A DNA stretch of 64,000 bases from Rudanella paleaurantiibacter (GTDB taxonomy: Bacteria > Bacteroidota > Bacteroidia > Cytophagales > Spirosomataceae), in NCBI RefSeq assembly GCF_009184635.1, contig NZ_WELI01000010.1, positions 1-64,000 on the forward strand, written 5' to 3'. Below the pieces are notes generated by a model, which was given only the letters and a program-made list of their open reading frames with translations, was not told the DNA's origin and did not search any database. Shown here one piece after another: positions 35,001-42,988 of the stretch (its first letter is position 1; each line of letters starts with the position of its first letter). The position numbers were made by a program, and so were the translations under genes.

Positions 35001-35280
35001 TCACGTTCATGCTCATCCGACCGTCGTTGGTGGCATTGGTTTGCACGTACGACATGCCGGGGGTGCCGTTCACCTGCGTTTCGATGGGGGTAGCTACGGT
35101 TTGCTCCACCGTTTGGGCATCGGCACCCGTGTAGGTTGCCGAAACTTGTACTACGGGGGGCGTAATATCGGGATATTGGCTGACGGGCAGGCTCAGCAGA
35201 GCCAGCGTGCCAAGGGCCACAATAACCACCGAAATCACGATGGCCATGACCGGCCGTTTTATGAAGATTTCTGCAAACAT
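32098..35280 (-). CDS. RND efflux pump, inner-membrane permease (HAE1/AcrB type)
   Basis: 1,060 residues, typical for hydrophobe/amphiphile RND pumps that export drugs or lipophilic compounds by proton antiport. The start MFAEIFIKRPVMAIVISV is the family's usual opening. Two repeats of a first helix, a large periplasmic loop and six further helices are visible; TM4 carries the proton-relay acidic pair in GIVVDDAIVVVEA. An in-frame extension upstream of 35280 is translated from inverted repeat D and is not coding. Third gene of the tolC-adaptor-pump operon, separated from the adaptor only by that repeat. Substrates cannot be inferred. Confidence 0.94.
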   Translation of the reverse strand: MFAEIFIKRPVMAIVISVVIVALGTLALLSLPVSQYPDITPPVVQVSATYTGADAQTVEQTVATPIETQVNGTPGMSYVQTNATNDGRMSMNVTFDVGTDVNIAALDVQNRVGIAQPQLPEEVTRLGVTVRKRNPSLFMLVAIYSPKGSHNVSFLDNYANIYIRDALLRVEGVGDIFSRADDFSMRIWMKPDRLAQLGLTADDVIAALQEQNLQVAGGSVGAPPQPSSQAFEYTVFTNSRLSKEEEFNQIVVRSDPARGSLVYLKDVARVQLGKFSYANNSFVDGNRAAYLLIYQLPGSNALETAKGVYAAMDNLKKTFPKDVDYVVPFESVSVIQVSISEVIKTLAEALVLVILVVFLFLQSWRATLITLLAIPVSIIGTFALFVPLGFTVNTLTLFAFVLAIGIVVDDAIVVVEAVQANIDKGMTPYEATVEAMREISAPVIAIALILAAVFVPVGFIPGIVGRLYQQFAITIAVSVLISAFVALTLTPALCTLLLRPMHIDAQSKGLNKFFYRFNGWFDRVTNAYSASVQRLIKATPLVIVGLVVLYVGTGLLFRAKPTGFIPTEDEGRLIVTYEIPEAASTTRSLEVLRAVMDTLKKQPYVAHFSALGGLNAITFASKSNSGTVFIQLKPWAERKERSMQADSLVPKLQRALAGLYDARVQVVQPPAIPGLGQSSGFTFQIQQRETADDVRAFDAVVQNFLAEAAKRPEIGRAFTYFTAKAPAYRVEVDREKCKRLGVSVSNVYRTIQTFLGSQYVNDFIIYGRKFRVVAQADTLYRSDVRNLNQFYVRNASGQLIPISNVIQTKVIENAPLISHFNLFRSVELNGGAKPGYSSSQANDVLREVAAQVLPAGYSYDFSGLSREEISAGNSSVYIFALSIGFVFLFLAALYESWSVPFSVLLSVPIGALGAILALTLFPYLTNNIYAQIGLITLIGLAAKNAILIVEFAKERVDRGEDLLESTIEAVRLRLRPILMTSLAFILGVVPLAIASGAGGVARVTIGRTVLGGMLAATSLAIFVVPVLYVAITRLAYGKKGLEALRQRRKNKPEDPAPSHS

Positions 35281-35290
35281 AGATCTGTGC

Positions 35291-35382
35291 AGGAGTGAGG
35301 AGATAGGAGTGAGGAGTGAGAATACTGACACTTACGCTTGTGGCGGAGCATTCTCACTCCTCACTCCTATCTCCTCACTCCT
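35291..35382. repeat. Perfect 33-bp heptad inverted repeat D inside the RND operon
   Basis: Left arm 35291-35323 and right arm 35350-35382 are exact reverse complements (33 of 33) around a 26-base loop. The unit is 7 bases: GGAGTGA, GGAGATA, GGAGTGA, GGAGTGA, then GAAT. The right arm stops 2 bases from the adaptor's stop codon (35385-35387); the left arm ends 10 bases before the pump's start codon. Confidence 0.95.
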
Positions 35383-35384
35383 CT

Positions 35385-36491
35385 TTAATTTACTTTTACC
35401 CGCGCTCCTTCCCGGATTTTCTGGGTGCCCTCGGTCACGACCAGCTCACCTTCATTGAGGCCGCCTTTGACAATTACTTTGTCGTTGATGCGCGCACCGA
35501 GGGTTAGTTTTTTCTGGGTCACCTTGCTGCTGTCGCCCACGACAAATACAAAGTATTCGCTCATTTGCTCCGTTACGGCTTTGTACGGAATAAGCAGTTG
35601 GGGCTCACCGGTGCTGTTTTTTACCCGGAGGTTGGCGTTGAGGCCCACCTTGAGCTGACGGTTTGGGTTCGGAAACGCAACCCGGACGCGGAGGGTACCC
35701 GTTTGCGGGTCAACCGCCCGGTCGACAATGCGGACCGTGCCGGGGTACGGGTAGCGGCTACCGTCGGGCATTACCAGAACCAGCGTTGAGTCGCGGCTGG
35801 TGTTTTTAGCGGTTTGCAGGCGTAAAAAACGCCCAATTTGTCCTTCATCAACCTGCACATCGGCGGCAATGGGGTTGTCCGACGAGATGGTGTTGAGAGG
35901 GGCGGTGCCCGGTGCCACAGCTGCACCCATACGCACCTGCGAGATACCGATGGTGCCGTCGAGCGGAGCGTAGATGGTTGTGTATTTGAGGTTGGTGGCT
36001 ACGGCGTCAATGCCCGCTTGGGCGGCTGCTACCTGCATCCGGGCGGCCTCGAGGGTAGCGTTGGCGTTGTCTACGAGTTGCCGGGCCACCGCATCCTGCT
36101 GCGCCAGGGTGTTGTACCGGTCGGCGTCTTTCTGGGCGCGGTTGAGATTCGCTTTTTGCACGTTCAGGTTCGCAACGGCCTGATCGTATCCTGCCCGGTA
36201 CTGTTGCGGGTCGATGGTGTACAGTTTTTGCCCTTTCCGCACCACCTGCCCATCCTGAAAGAAAACACCGGTGATATTGCCCGCCACCTGCGGCAGCACA
36301 TCGACTTCGAGCAAGGCCGTGATTGTGGCCGGAAATTCGTCGTAGTAAACGGCATCGCCTTTGGTAGCGCGTACGGCACTCACAAGGGTGGGAGGGGGAG
36401 GCCCCTGCTTTTGCTCATTTTTTTGCCCACCACAGGCAATGGCAAACAGGCAGATGGCTGTCAAAGACAGAGTCTGGATGTGTGGTTTCAT
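35385..36491 (-). CDS. RND efflux periplasmic adaptor (membrane fusion) lipoprotein
   Basis: 368 residues with a lipobox in LFAIACGG, so it is anchored to the inner membrane. It bridges the RND pump and the TolC channel. The order is a beta-barrel/lipoyl segment (VDVLPQVAGNITGVFFQDGQ described as VAGNITGVFFQDG), a coiled-coil hairpin rich in Ala/Gln (about 100-165), the second lipoyl half (YTTIYAPLDGTIG) and a C-terminal barrel with VDPQTGTLRVRV. The ATG at 36491 is used; the in-frame extension would begin at TTG. It starts 12 bases after the tolC stop. Confidence 0.93.
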   Translation of the reverse strand: MKPHIQTLSLTAICLFAIACGGQKNEQKQGPPPPTLVSAVRATKGDAVYYDEFPATITALLEVDVLPQVAGNITGVFFQDGQVVRKGQKLYTIDPQQYRAGYDQAVANLNVQKANLNRAQKDADRYNTLAQQDAVARQLVDNANATLEAARMQVAAAQAGIDAVATNLKYTTIYAPLDGTIGISQVRMGAAVAPGTAPLNTISSDNPIAADVQVDEGQIGRFLRLQTAKNTSRDSTLVLVMPDGSRYPYPGTVRIVDRAVDPQTGTLRVRVAFPNPNRQLKVGLNANLRVKNSTGEPQLLIPYKAVTEQMSEYFVFVVGDSSKVTQKKLTLGARINDKVIVKGGLNEGELVVTEGTQKIREGARVKVN

Positions 36492-36502
36492 GGTCAAACG
36501 AA

Positions 36503-37843
36503 TCAAAACGAAATAGTCCCTAACGCCCGCTGAACATCTAATTTGCTGATGAGCACCTGATACAGAGCGTTGAATACGTTGAGTCGGGCCGTGCGCAGGT
36601 CGGCCTCGGCAATGGTCACATCGAGGTAGGTTTTGATCCCCGAACGGTACTGAAGGTTGATAATGCGGTACACATCCTGCGCCAGCTGGAGGTTTTCCTG
36701 GAGGGCGAGGTAGTTGGCCAGATTGCCTTTGTAGTTCGACAGGGCCTGGGCGTATTCGGCATCAATAGCGCTCACCAAAGCCGTGCGGTCCCACCGGAGC
36801 CTGTCGACCTGCAACTCGGCAATGCGTAGCTGTTGCACCCGCCGGCCACCCTGAAAAATCGGAAACAGCACCGACAGACCAATCAGTGAATTCGGAAAAG
36901 CCTGACTGTAGAGCTGCGTAAACGCGTTGTTCTGAAACAGCAGGTTGTAATTGGCGTTGGCGTTGACCGTGGGTAGGTAGGCCCAGCGATTGTATTGCAC
37001 GTTGGCGTCGAGCAGGCGTCCCTGAGTTTGTAGCAACTGGTACTCAATGCGGTTCTGGGGATCAACGAGCAAGTTGGTATCGAGCGCAGCCTCATTGGCA
37101 AGTTGCAGGGTGTCGTACGTCAGCCTGATTCGCTCGTTGGGCGGATAGCCCATGTACTGTTTCAGAATTTGCTGTTTGGCACCCACCTGATCCTGAAACT
37201 GTTTGCGTTGCGCAACGGCATTGTTGAGGGCAATGCGGGCGCGTTGGGCGTCGGTTTTATCCACCACCCCGCTCTGATACTGATTGGTGGCATCCTGCAG
37301 GCTGCGTTGCAAGCGGGTGATGTCTTCGTTCAGAATATCAACCTGTCGTTGTGTCAGAATCACGTCGTAGAACGCCTTGCTCACGTTCACCACCACATCG
37401 ATCTTGTTCTGGGCCGTAACCTGAGTAGCCTGCACCCGGTAGGCATCGGCGGTGCGGTTGGCCAGCAGTACGTCGCGGTTAAAAATCGCCTGCGACAATG
37501 AGAACGATACCGACGACGTGTTTCGGGCACCCAGAGCCACTGGTCGGCGTTCGCCTGTGTTGGCATCTGGGATAAGCGTGACCGGTAGTTGTAGGTTATG
37601 CACCAGATTGTACCCGGCATTCAGTTGCGGAAGCCAGCCTGCCTGTGCAGAGCGTACGGTTCTGTCGGCTATTTTCTGATCAATGACCGACTGCCGGAGA
37701 AGGGGCTGATTTTCCAGTGCGTATTGGATGCAATCGGATAGGGGGGCTCGCTGGGTTAAAGCATCGGTCGATTTTTGACCAAAAACCATGTGCAGGCATC
37801 CGGTTCCTAGGCCGAGAAGCAGCGTCAACCAACTTTTTTTCAT
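36503..37843 (-). CDS. TolC-family outer-membrane efflux protein
   Basis: 446 residues. Forms the outer-membrane channel and periplasmic tunnel of the tripartite pump. After a signal peptide (MKKSWLTLLLGLGTGCLHMVFGQ), two repeats of the OEP helix-hairpin pattern follow, with SAQAGWLPQLNAGY, FSLSQAIFNRD, VLFPIFQGGRRV and a second hairpin ending YRSGIKTYLDVTIAEADL. The start ATG at 37843 is supported by the signal peptide; an upstream in-frame start at 37867 would precede it. First gene of the operon; a palindrome lies in its leader. Confidence 0.92.
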   Translation of the reverse strand: MKKSWLTLLLGLGTGCLHMVFGQKSTDALTQRAPLSDCIQYALENQPLLRQSVIDQKIADRTVRSAQAGWLPQLNAGYNLVHNLQLPVTLIPDANTGERRPVALGARNTSSVSFSLSQAIFNRDVLLANRTADAYRVQATQVTAQNKIDVVVNVSKAFYDVILTQRQVDILNEDITRLQRSLQDATNQYQSGVVDKTDAQRARIALNNAVAQRKQFQDQVGAKQQILKQYMGYPPNERIRLTYDTLQLANEAALDTNLLVDPQNRIEYQLLQTQGRLLDANVQYNRWAYLPTVNANANYNLLFQNNAFTQLYSQAFPNSLIGLSVLFPIFQGGRRVQQLRIAELQVDRLRWDRTALVSAIDAEYAQALSNYKGNLANYLALQENLQLAQDVYRIINLQYRSGIKTYLDVTIAEADLRTARLNVFNALYQVLISKLDVQRALGTISF

Positions 37844-37864
37844 AACGGAGTGAACGAACAAGGG

Positions 37865-37893
37865 CACCCCGCTGCCAGTTGGTCAACGGGGTG
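37865..37893 (-). promoter_or_regulatory. Palindrome in the leader of the RND operon
   Basis: CACCCCG (37865-37871) pairs with CGGGGTG (37887-37893), 22 bases upstream of the tolC start codon. It could be an operator or a leader hairpin. No regulator gene is nearby, so the role is a guess. Confidence 0.35.
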
Positions 37894-38071
37894 TACTATC
37901 CGATAACTACCGGGTACTACCTTTTTGTTCAGCAACCAGGCGGCCCTACCGTCGGCCTGCCGGGGGTAAAAGGGGGCTGTCGGGAGCCTGAAGCCCGAAA
38001 CACAGCCAGTTAGGGTTAGTGAAAATTTTTAAAAAGTTGTGGGCTAACGCGCCTTTGACCGTCTTAAATAG

Positions 38072-38122
38072 ACAACCCAAACCCTGTCGGTGGTCGAAGA
38101 CCCGGACAGTGGTTTGGGTTGT
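38072..38122. other. Long intergenic hairpin upstream of the RND operon
   Basis: ACAACCCAAACCCTGTC (38072-38088) pairs with GACAGTGGTTTGGGTTGT (38105-38122), with one bulged base. The loop contains a second small stem GGTC-GAA-GACC. There is no T run on either side, so it is not a standard terminator. The 420 bases from 37844 to 38263 contain no gene; besides this hairpin they hold the tolC leader palindrome and inverted repeat E. Confidence 0.7.
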
Positions 38123-38187
38123 TACTTCAGGCTTCCGTACAGAAGCAGGTTGTGTATTGAGTAGTCAAGCAGAGTTAAATGGAGAAT

Positions 38188-38257
38188 GAACAATGTACAA
38201 TGTATAATGAGTGGCTGATTGTCAACAGATAGCCTAATGACGCATTGTACATTGTTC
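38188..38257. repeat. Intergenic heptad inverted repeat E (after the exported amylase gene)
   Basis: Plus-strand units GAACAAT, GTACAAT, GTATAAT (38188-38208) face their complement. GAACAATGTACAATG (38188-38202) and CATTGTACATTGTTC (38243-38257) are exact reverse complements (15 bp). The right arm ends 6 bases from the amylase stop codon (38264-38266). Confidence 0.88.
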
Positions 38258-38263
38258 AATCAC

Positions 38264-40126
38264 TTACTTCTGCAACTCCAGCAGCAGGGCCGTTTGGGCT
38301 GGCACGTTGAGCGTGGTGAGGTTTGAGATTACCTCGCCCGTCAGCACATTGCGAGCGCGGCTGTAGCCTCTCAGGCGCTCGGCAAAACGGGCGGTTTCAA
38401 CGGTTGCGTCTTTTTTGCCGCTGTTCATAAACACCATCACGGTTTGGGCGTCGGTGTAACGAGCGTAGGCATACACGTTGTTTTGGGGCAGAAACTGCAT
38501 CAGCTTGCCCGTTTTCAGGGCCGCCGACTGCTTGCGGTACTGACCCAGCTGCCGCACAAAATCAAACACGTCGTTTTCGACTTTGGTACGCCCGGCAGCC
38601 GTGAATTTGTTCGCTTTATCGTCGGCAAAGCCCCCCGGAAAATCCCGGCGAACCTCGGCATCAGAGGGGTCTTTAAAGTTCTTCATCAGCACTTCGGTTC
38701 CGTAGTAAATCTGCGGAATACCCCGGCTCGTCATCAGAAACACCAGCCCCATTTTAAACTTGTTCATGTCCTCGCCAATCACTGAGAAATACCGGTCGGT
38801 GTCGTGGTTATCGAGGAAAATAAGGTTGCGCGATGCGTCTTTGTACAGATAATCCTGCGCCAGTACACTGTACACCGTTTCGGGATTGTCGCGCTTAAGG
38901 GTTTCGTTCAGGGCGTTGTAGACCTGAAAATCCATGCCACCGGGCAGGTTGCATTTAAACGATGATTCGATGTTGTTGCGGGTGAAATAGGCCTGATTCG
39001 GTACGCTGCCTACCCACGACTCGCCAAACAGGTGAATGTTCGGGAAGTTGTCGAGCAAAGCCTGATTGCACCGGTTCATAAACGCCAAATCGTTGTAAAT
39101 GTACGTGTCGATGCGCCAGGCGTCGATGCCGAACTCTTCGACCGTCCAGAGGGCGTGCTGAATGAGGTAGTTGGCCACTACCGGGTTTTTCTGGTTCAGG
39201 TCGGGCAGGTGAGGCACAAACCAGCCGTCGAGGGTCACTTTTTTGTCCAGTTCCGACGCGTACGGGTCCAGCAGGGGCTGATCTTTATACGACGTATTGG
39301 TGTACGTCGGCCATTGATTGAGCCAGTCTTTGGCCGGCATGTCCTTGAGCAGCCAATGGTTGGCCCCCACGTGGTTGTACACCGCGTCCTGAATAATCTT
39401 GATGCCTTTTTTGTGGGCCTCGTTCACCAGTTTCTTGTAGGCCTCATTGCCGCCCAGCCGCCGGTCTACCCGGTAATGGTCGGTGAAACCGTACCCGTGG
39501 TAAGCCGAGCGCATGGCACCGCCCTCGTTGGTCAGGGGCTGATCGTTTTCGATAACCGGGTTGAGCCAAAGGGCCGTTACGCCCAGCTCGTTGAAGTAGT
39601 CGAGGTGGTTGATAATGCCCTGCAAATCGCCCCCGTGCCGGTAGTATGGGTTGTTTCGGTCGGCGTTAGGGTCGGCCATATCGGGAAACTTGTCGTTGGA
39701 GGGGTCGCCGTTTGAGAACCGGTCGGGCAAAATTAGGTACACCAGATCGGCCGAGGTGAGGCCCTGCACACGGTCGCGGCTCCGGTCGCGGGCGGCAATC
39801 CGGTAGTTGTGCGTAATGGTTTGTCCGCCTACCGTAAACAGGAGCGGAACAGTCCCCGGCTTAGTCGTTGGGGCAATGGTCAGGTCAACCGCGACGTAGT
39901 TGGTGTTGGGTAAAGAAGTGATTTTGCCAACCGTGATGCCCGGATACCGCGTACTCACCTTCGCTTTGCTCAGGTTTTTACCGTACACCAGCAGCTGGAG
40001 TTTAGGGTCTTTCATGCCCACCCACCAGTTGGTTGGGTCAACCCGTTGAATACGAGCATCCTGCGCCAGAAGCGTAGCGGCCGAAAGCCCCAGCAGGCAA
40101 AGCAGGGTTACACAGAATTGTTTCAT
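38264..40126 (-). CDS. Exported GH13 alpha-amylase family enzyme (neopullulanase/SusA-like)
   Basis: 620 residues with a signal peptide (LLGLSAATLLAQ). An N-terminal beta-sandwich of cyclomaltodextrinase type (about 25-115) precedes a GH13 barrel. GH13 signatures: DAVYNHVG (region I), DAWRIDTY with the nucleophile Asp (region II), HLFGESW with the acid/base Glu (region III) and FLDNHDTDR with the third Asp (region IV). Such enzymes cut alpha-1,4 links in maltodextrins or pullulan in the periplasm, as SusA does in Bacteroides. No SusC/SusD pair is adjacent. Divergent from the cytosolic GH13 gene, with 149 bases between them. Confidence 0.92.
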   Translation of the reverse strand: MKQFCVTLLCLLGLSAATLLAQDARIQRVDPTNWWVGMKDPKLQLLVYGKNLSKAKVSTRYPGITVGKITSLPNTNYVAVDLTIAPTTKPGTVPLLFTVGGQTITHNYRIAARDRSRDRVQGLTSADLVYLILPDRFSNGDPSNDKFPDMADPNADRNNPYYRHGGDLQGIINHLDYFNELGVTALWLNPVIENDQPLTNEGGAMRSAYHGYGFTDHYRVDRRLGGNEAYKKLVNEAHKKGIKIIQDAVYNHVGANHWLLKDMPAKDWLNQWPTYTNTSYKDQPLLDPYASELDKKVTLDGWFVPHLPDLNQKNPVVANYLIQHALWTVEEFGIDAWRIDTYIYNDLAFMNRCNQALLDNFPNIHLFGESWVGSVPNQAYFTRNNIESSFKCNLPGGMDFQVYNALNETLKRDNPETVYSVLAQDYLYKDASRNLIFLDNHDTDRYFSVIGEDMNKFKMGLVFLMTSRGIPQIYYGTEVLMKNFKDPSDAEVRRDFPGGFADDKANKFTAAGRTKVENDVFDFVRQLGQYRKQSAALKTGKLMQFLPQNNVYAYARYTDAQTVMVFMNSGKKDATVETARFAERLRGYSRARNVLTGEVISNLTTLNVPAQTALLLELQK

Positions 40127-40263
40127 AAAATTGGTAAAAGATACCCGACAAATGTACTAAAGGGAAATGAGACCCGGATAATGCGCGGCTCTCGTAACCC
40201 AGTAGTCGAGTGACCGGTGCACGACTTGGTCGAGTTTTCGAGGTACTTACGGGATTCCCGTCT

Positions 40264-40271
40264 TAATTTTG
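40264..40271 (+). promoter_or_regulatory. Possible -7 box (TAATTTTG) very close to a start codon
   Basis: TAATTTTG fits TAnnTTTG and ends only 4 bases before the ATG at 40276. If used, the message would begin at or near the start codon (leaderless). No -33 TTG is seen at 19-base spacing. Confidence 0.3.
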
Positions 40272-40275
40272 CCGT

Positions 40276-41982
40276 ATGAATACCACCGTTGCGAAGCCTA
40301 AGCTGGATAAGCTGGTCATCTATCAGATATTTACCCGCCTGTTTGGCAATCAGAACACAACCAATCACCGCAATGGGACATTGGCCCAGAACGGAGTTGG
40401 TAAGTTTACCGATATTGACGAGCGTGCCCTCACGGACCTTCGCGCGTTTGGGGCCACGCATATCTGGTACACGGGTATTCTGGAACACGCCACTGCCACG
40501 GATTATTCGGCCTTCGGCATCCGCCCCGACGACCCGTCGGTGGTTAAAGGACTGGCGGGTTCGCCGTATGCCGTTAAGGACTATTACGATGTTGACCCCG
40601 ACATGGCCGTCGATGTGCCCAACCGCATGGCCGAGTTTGAAGAGCTGCTCAAGCGCACACAGGCCCACGGACTGAAGGTAATCATCGACTTTGTACCCAA
40701 CCACGTAGCGCGGCAGTACCACTCGGACACAAAACCGGGGGGCGTGCGCGATTTGGGTGAGGCCGACGACACCCAACAGGCATTTTCGACCCAGAACAAC
40801 TTTTATTACCTCCCCGGCCGTCAGTTTGTGACGCCGGCTTGTGAGCCCGACCGCCAGCAAATCCGCGAATATCCGGCTAAAGTGACCGGTTCCGGCTCAC
40901 TCACCGAATCCCCCAGTATTGATGACTGGTACGAAACCGTGAAGCTCAACTACGGTCTCGATGTGTTCAATGGCTGGGTTGGCCATTTCGACCCGCCCCC
41001 GGCTACCTGGCATCAGATGCTCGATATTCTCCTGTTTTGGGCCGCCAAAGGGGTAGACGGGTTTCGGTGCGACATGGCCCACCTGATTCCCGTCCAGTTT
41101 TGGCAATGGGCCATTGGGCAGGTGAAAAGCCGGTATCCGCATCTGATATTCATCGCCGAAATCTACGACCCCGGTCTGTACCGGCGGTTTATCTTCGAAG
41201 GGGGCTTCGACTATCTGTACGATAAAGTAGGCTTGTACGACTCGCTCCGGCGGCTCATGGAAGGGCATGGTTCGTGCCACGACATCACCCGCGTGTGGCA
41301 GCAGGAGTCGGGCGATTTTAGCGAACATATGCTCCGTTTTCTCGAAACGCACGACGAGCAACGCATTGCCTCGCGGTTTTTTGCCGGAAACCCCTGGATT
41401 GCTGTACCGGCAATGGTGGTTACGGCCACCTTACACACGGGGCCTCTGTTGCTGTATTTCGGGCAGGAGCTGGGGGTTCGGGCCGAGGGGAGCGAAGGAT
41501 TTAGTGGCGACGATGGCCGGACTACGATTTTCGATTATTGGGGCATTCCCGAATGGCAGGACTATCTGCGGTCGGGGTTTGATAACACGGCCCTCTCGCC
41601 CGATGGACAACGGCTTAAAGCCTTTTATGGGCGGCTGAATGCACTGGTCAATGGGTCCGACGCTATTCAGAACGGCGCTTTTTACGATTTGCAGTGGGCC
41701 AATAACCAGACTCCCGGCTACAATGGCAACCGGCTGTATGCGTACCTGCGGCACACCCCGCAGCAGCGCTTATTGATTGTGTGCAATTTTGACCGGGAGC
41801 AATGGGCCAACACTACGATTCATATTCCGGGCCATGCCTGGCAAACCATGCAACTCGACGAAACGGCGCCCTACCGGTTTGTCGATGTATTTGGTGCCGA
41901 TTTTGATGCGGAGGTAGTCCCTTCGTCGGGCGTACCGGTGACTTTGCCTCCGCTTGGCGTCTTAATCCTTGACATCCGGTAG
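40276..41982 (+). CDS. Cytosolic GH13 alpha-amylase family enzyme
   Basis: 568 residues, no signal peptide, so probably cytosolic. GH13 landmarks are present: DFVPNHVA (region I), DGFRCDMAH with the nucleophile Asp (region II), IFIAEIYD with the acid/base Glu (region III) and FLETHDEQR with the third Asp (region IV). The C-terminal part is an amylase-type beta domain (RLLIVCNFDREQW). The early GNQNTTNHRNGTLAQNGVGKF segment is found in many Bacteroidota GH13 proteins. It may act on imported maltodextrin or glycogen; the exact specificity is unknown. Its start codon is at 40276, 4 bases after a -7-like box. Confidence 0.88.
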   Translation: MNTTVAKPKLDKLVIYQIFTRLFGNQNTTNHRNGTLAQNGVGKFTDIDERALTDLRAFGATHIWYTGILEHATATDYSAFGIRPDDPSVVKGLAGSPYAVKDYYDVDPDMAVDVPNRMAEFEELLKRTQAHGLKVIIDFVPNHVARQYHSDTKPGGVRDLGEADDTQQAFSTQNNFYYLPGRQFVTPACEPDRQQIREYPAKVTGSGSLTESPSIDDWYETVKLNYGLDVFNGWVGHFDPPPATWHQMLDILLFWAAKGVDGFRCDMAHLIPVQFWQWAIGQVKSRYPHLIFIAEIYDPGLYRRFIFEGGFDYLYDKVGLYDSLRRLMEGHGSCHDITRVWQQESGDFSEHMLRFLETHDEQRIASRFFAGNPWIAVPAMVVTATLHTGPLLLYFGQELGVRAEGSEGFSGDDGRTTIFDYWGIPEWQDYLRSGFDNTALSPDGQRLKAFYGRLNALVNGSDAIQNGAFYDLQWANNQTPGYNGNRLYAYLRHTPQQRLLIVCNFDREQWANTTIHIPGHAWQTMQLDETAPYRFVDVFGADFDAEVVPSSGVPVTLPPLGVLILDIR

Positions 41983-42018
41983 TTTACGATTTCATGCTTG
42001 CATTAACCCACCGAGCCT

Positions 42019-42879
42019 ATGCATAACTATTACCTGTTTTTGTTTCAAATCCTGTGGGCCTCCGCTGTGATGGCCCAAACCCTGCCCGAGCCCCGCGAGT
42101 TGGCTTCGGCCTCAGGGCCAACTGTTTCGGAGACGGTGATAGGCGTAGGACGGCTGTTTCTGGGTAAACCCTACGTACCCCATACGCTCGACAAATCCGA
42201 CACCGAGCAACTGGTGGTCAATGTGGGGGAGTTCGATTGCACCACCTTTGTCGAAACGGCCATGGCGCTTACATTGGCGTGGCACGAAGTAGCCGACAAG
42301 AAAAATGGCCCACAAATCGAAACGCTGTTTCGGAAGCAGCTAACCCGAATCCGGTATCGAAACGGACAAATAGACGGGTACGCCAGTCGGTTGCACTATT
42401 TCTCGGAATGGCTACGCGACAACGAACGAAAAGGCATTTTACAGGATGTCACGTCATTACTGACGGGCCATGTGCGGGTATCGAAGCCGTTGTCGTACAT
42501 GACGGCCAAAACGCATAAGTATCCGGCTTTGCAGAACCCAGCGGTGTACAAACAGATTGCTCAGATTGAAACGGCGCTGAGTCAGGAGCGATTTGCGTTT
42601 GTGCCGAAGAAAAACCTGCGTCAGGCAGAGAACAACCTGCGCGATGGCGATATTATTATGCTAACCGCGTCGCGGCCCGGCCTCGATATGAAGCACTGTG
42701 GGTTTGCCGTTTGGCAAAATGGCCGGGTGCATCTGTTGCACGCATCGTCGGATCTGGGGCGTGTCGTACTCACGAGCCAGCCGCTTACCGAGTACGTACT
42801 GGCCAATCGCTGGCTATCGGGTATTCGGGTGGCTCGTTTCAAGCCCGCCGGTAGCCCGCTCACAGCCAGTGCAGAGTGA
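42019..42879 (+). CDS. DUF1460 family exported amidase-like protein
   Basis: 286 residues with a signal peptide (LFQILWASAVMAQ). The DUF1460 family has an NlpC/P60-like fold and includes an N-acetylmuramoyl-L-alanine amidase active on cell-wall fragments. The putative nucleophile is in the conserved GEFDCTTFVE (about 71-80), with LRDGDIIMLTASRPGLDMKHCGFAVWQNGRVHLLHASS carrying the His (described: DMKHCGFAVW) and the polar partner. It follows the cytosolic GH13 gene by 36 bases on the same strand, so co-transcription is likely though functions differ. Confidence 0.82.
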   Translation: MHNYYLFLFQILWASAVMAQTLPEPRELASASGPTVSETVIGVGRLFLGKPYVPHTLDKSDTEQLVVNVGEFDCTTFVETAMALTLAWHEVADKKNGPQIETLFRKQLTRIRYRNGQIDGYASRLHYFSEWLRDNERKGILQDVTSLLTGHVRVSKPLSYMTAKTHKYPALQNPAVYKQIAQIETALSQERFAFVPKKNLRQAENNLRDGDIIMLTASRPGLDMKHCGFAVWQNGRVHLLHASSDLGRVVLTSQPLTEYVLANRWLSGIRVARFKPAGSPLTASAE

Positions 42880-42892
42880 GCCAGTTGCGTTT

Positions 42893-42941
42893 AGCCATAA
42901 AAAAGGGGCGTAGCAATCTGCTACGCCCCTTTTTTATGGCT
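42893..42941. terminator. Bidirectional terminator with 22-bp stem
   Basis: The arms 42893-42914 and 42920-42941 are perfectly complementary around a 5-base loop (AGCCATAAAAAAGGGGCG at the left end). Runs of A and T make it work for both the plus-strand amidase gene and the minus-strand sucC. Confidence 0.93.
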
Positions 42942-42988
42942 GATTTGGATTTACCTGCAAGTGCACGATGAATCCAAAAACCGAACGA

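Noticed and set aside
35291-35382. Integron attC or transposon end in the inverted repeats
   Set aside because: No integrase or transposase is near any of them, there are no R/L box patterns, and no target duplications are seen.
40123-40860. Minus-strand open frame of 245 codons opposite the cytosolic GH13 gene
   Set aside because: Overlaps the GH13 coding region and ends at the amylase start; residues are not protein-like.
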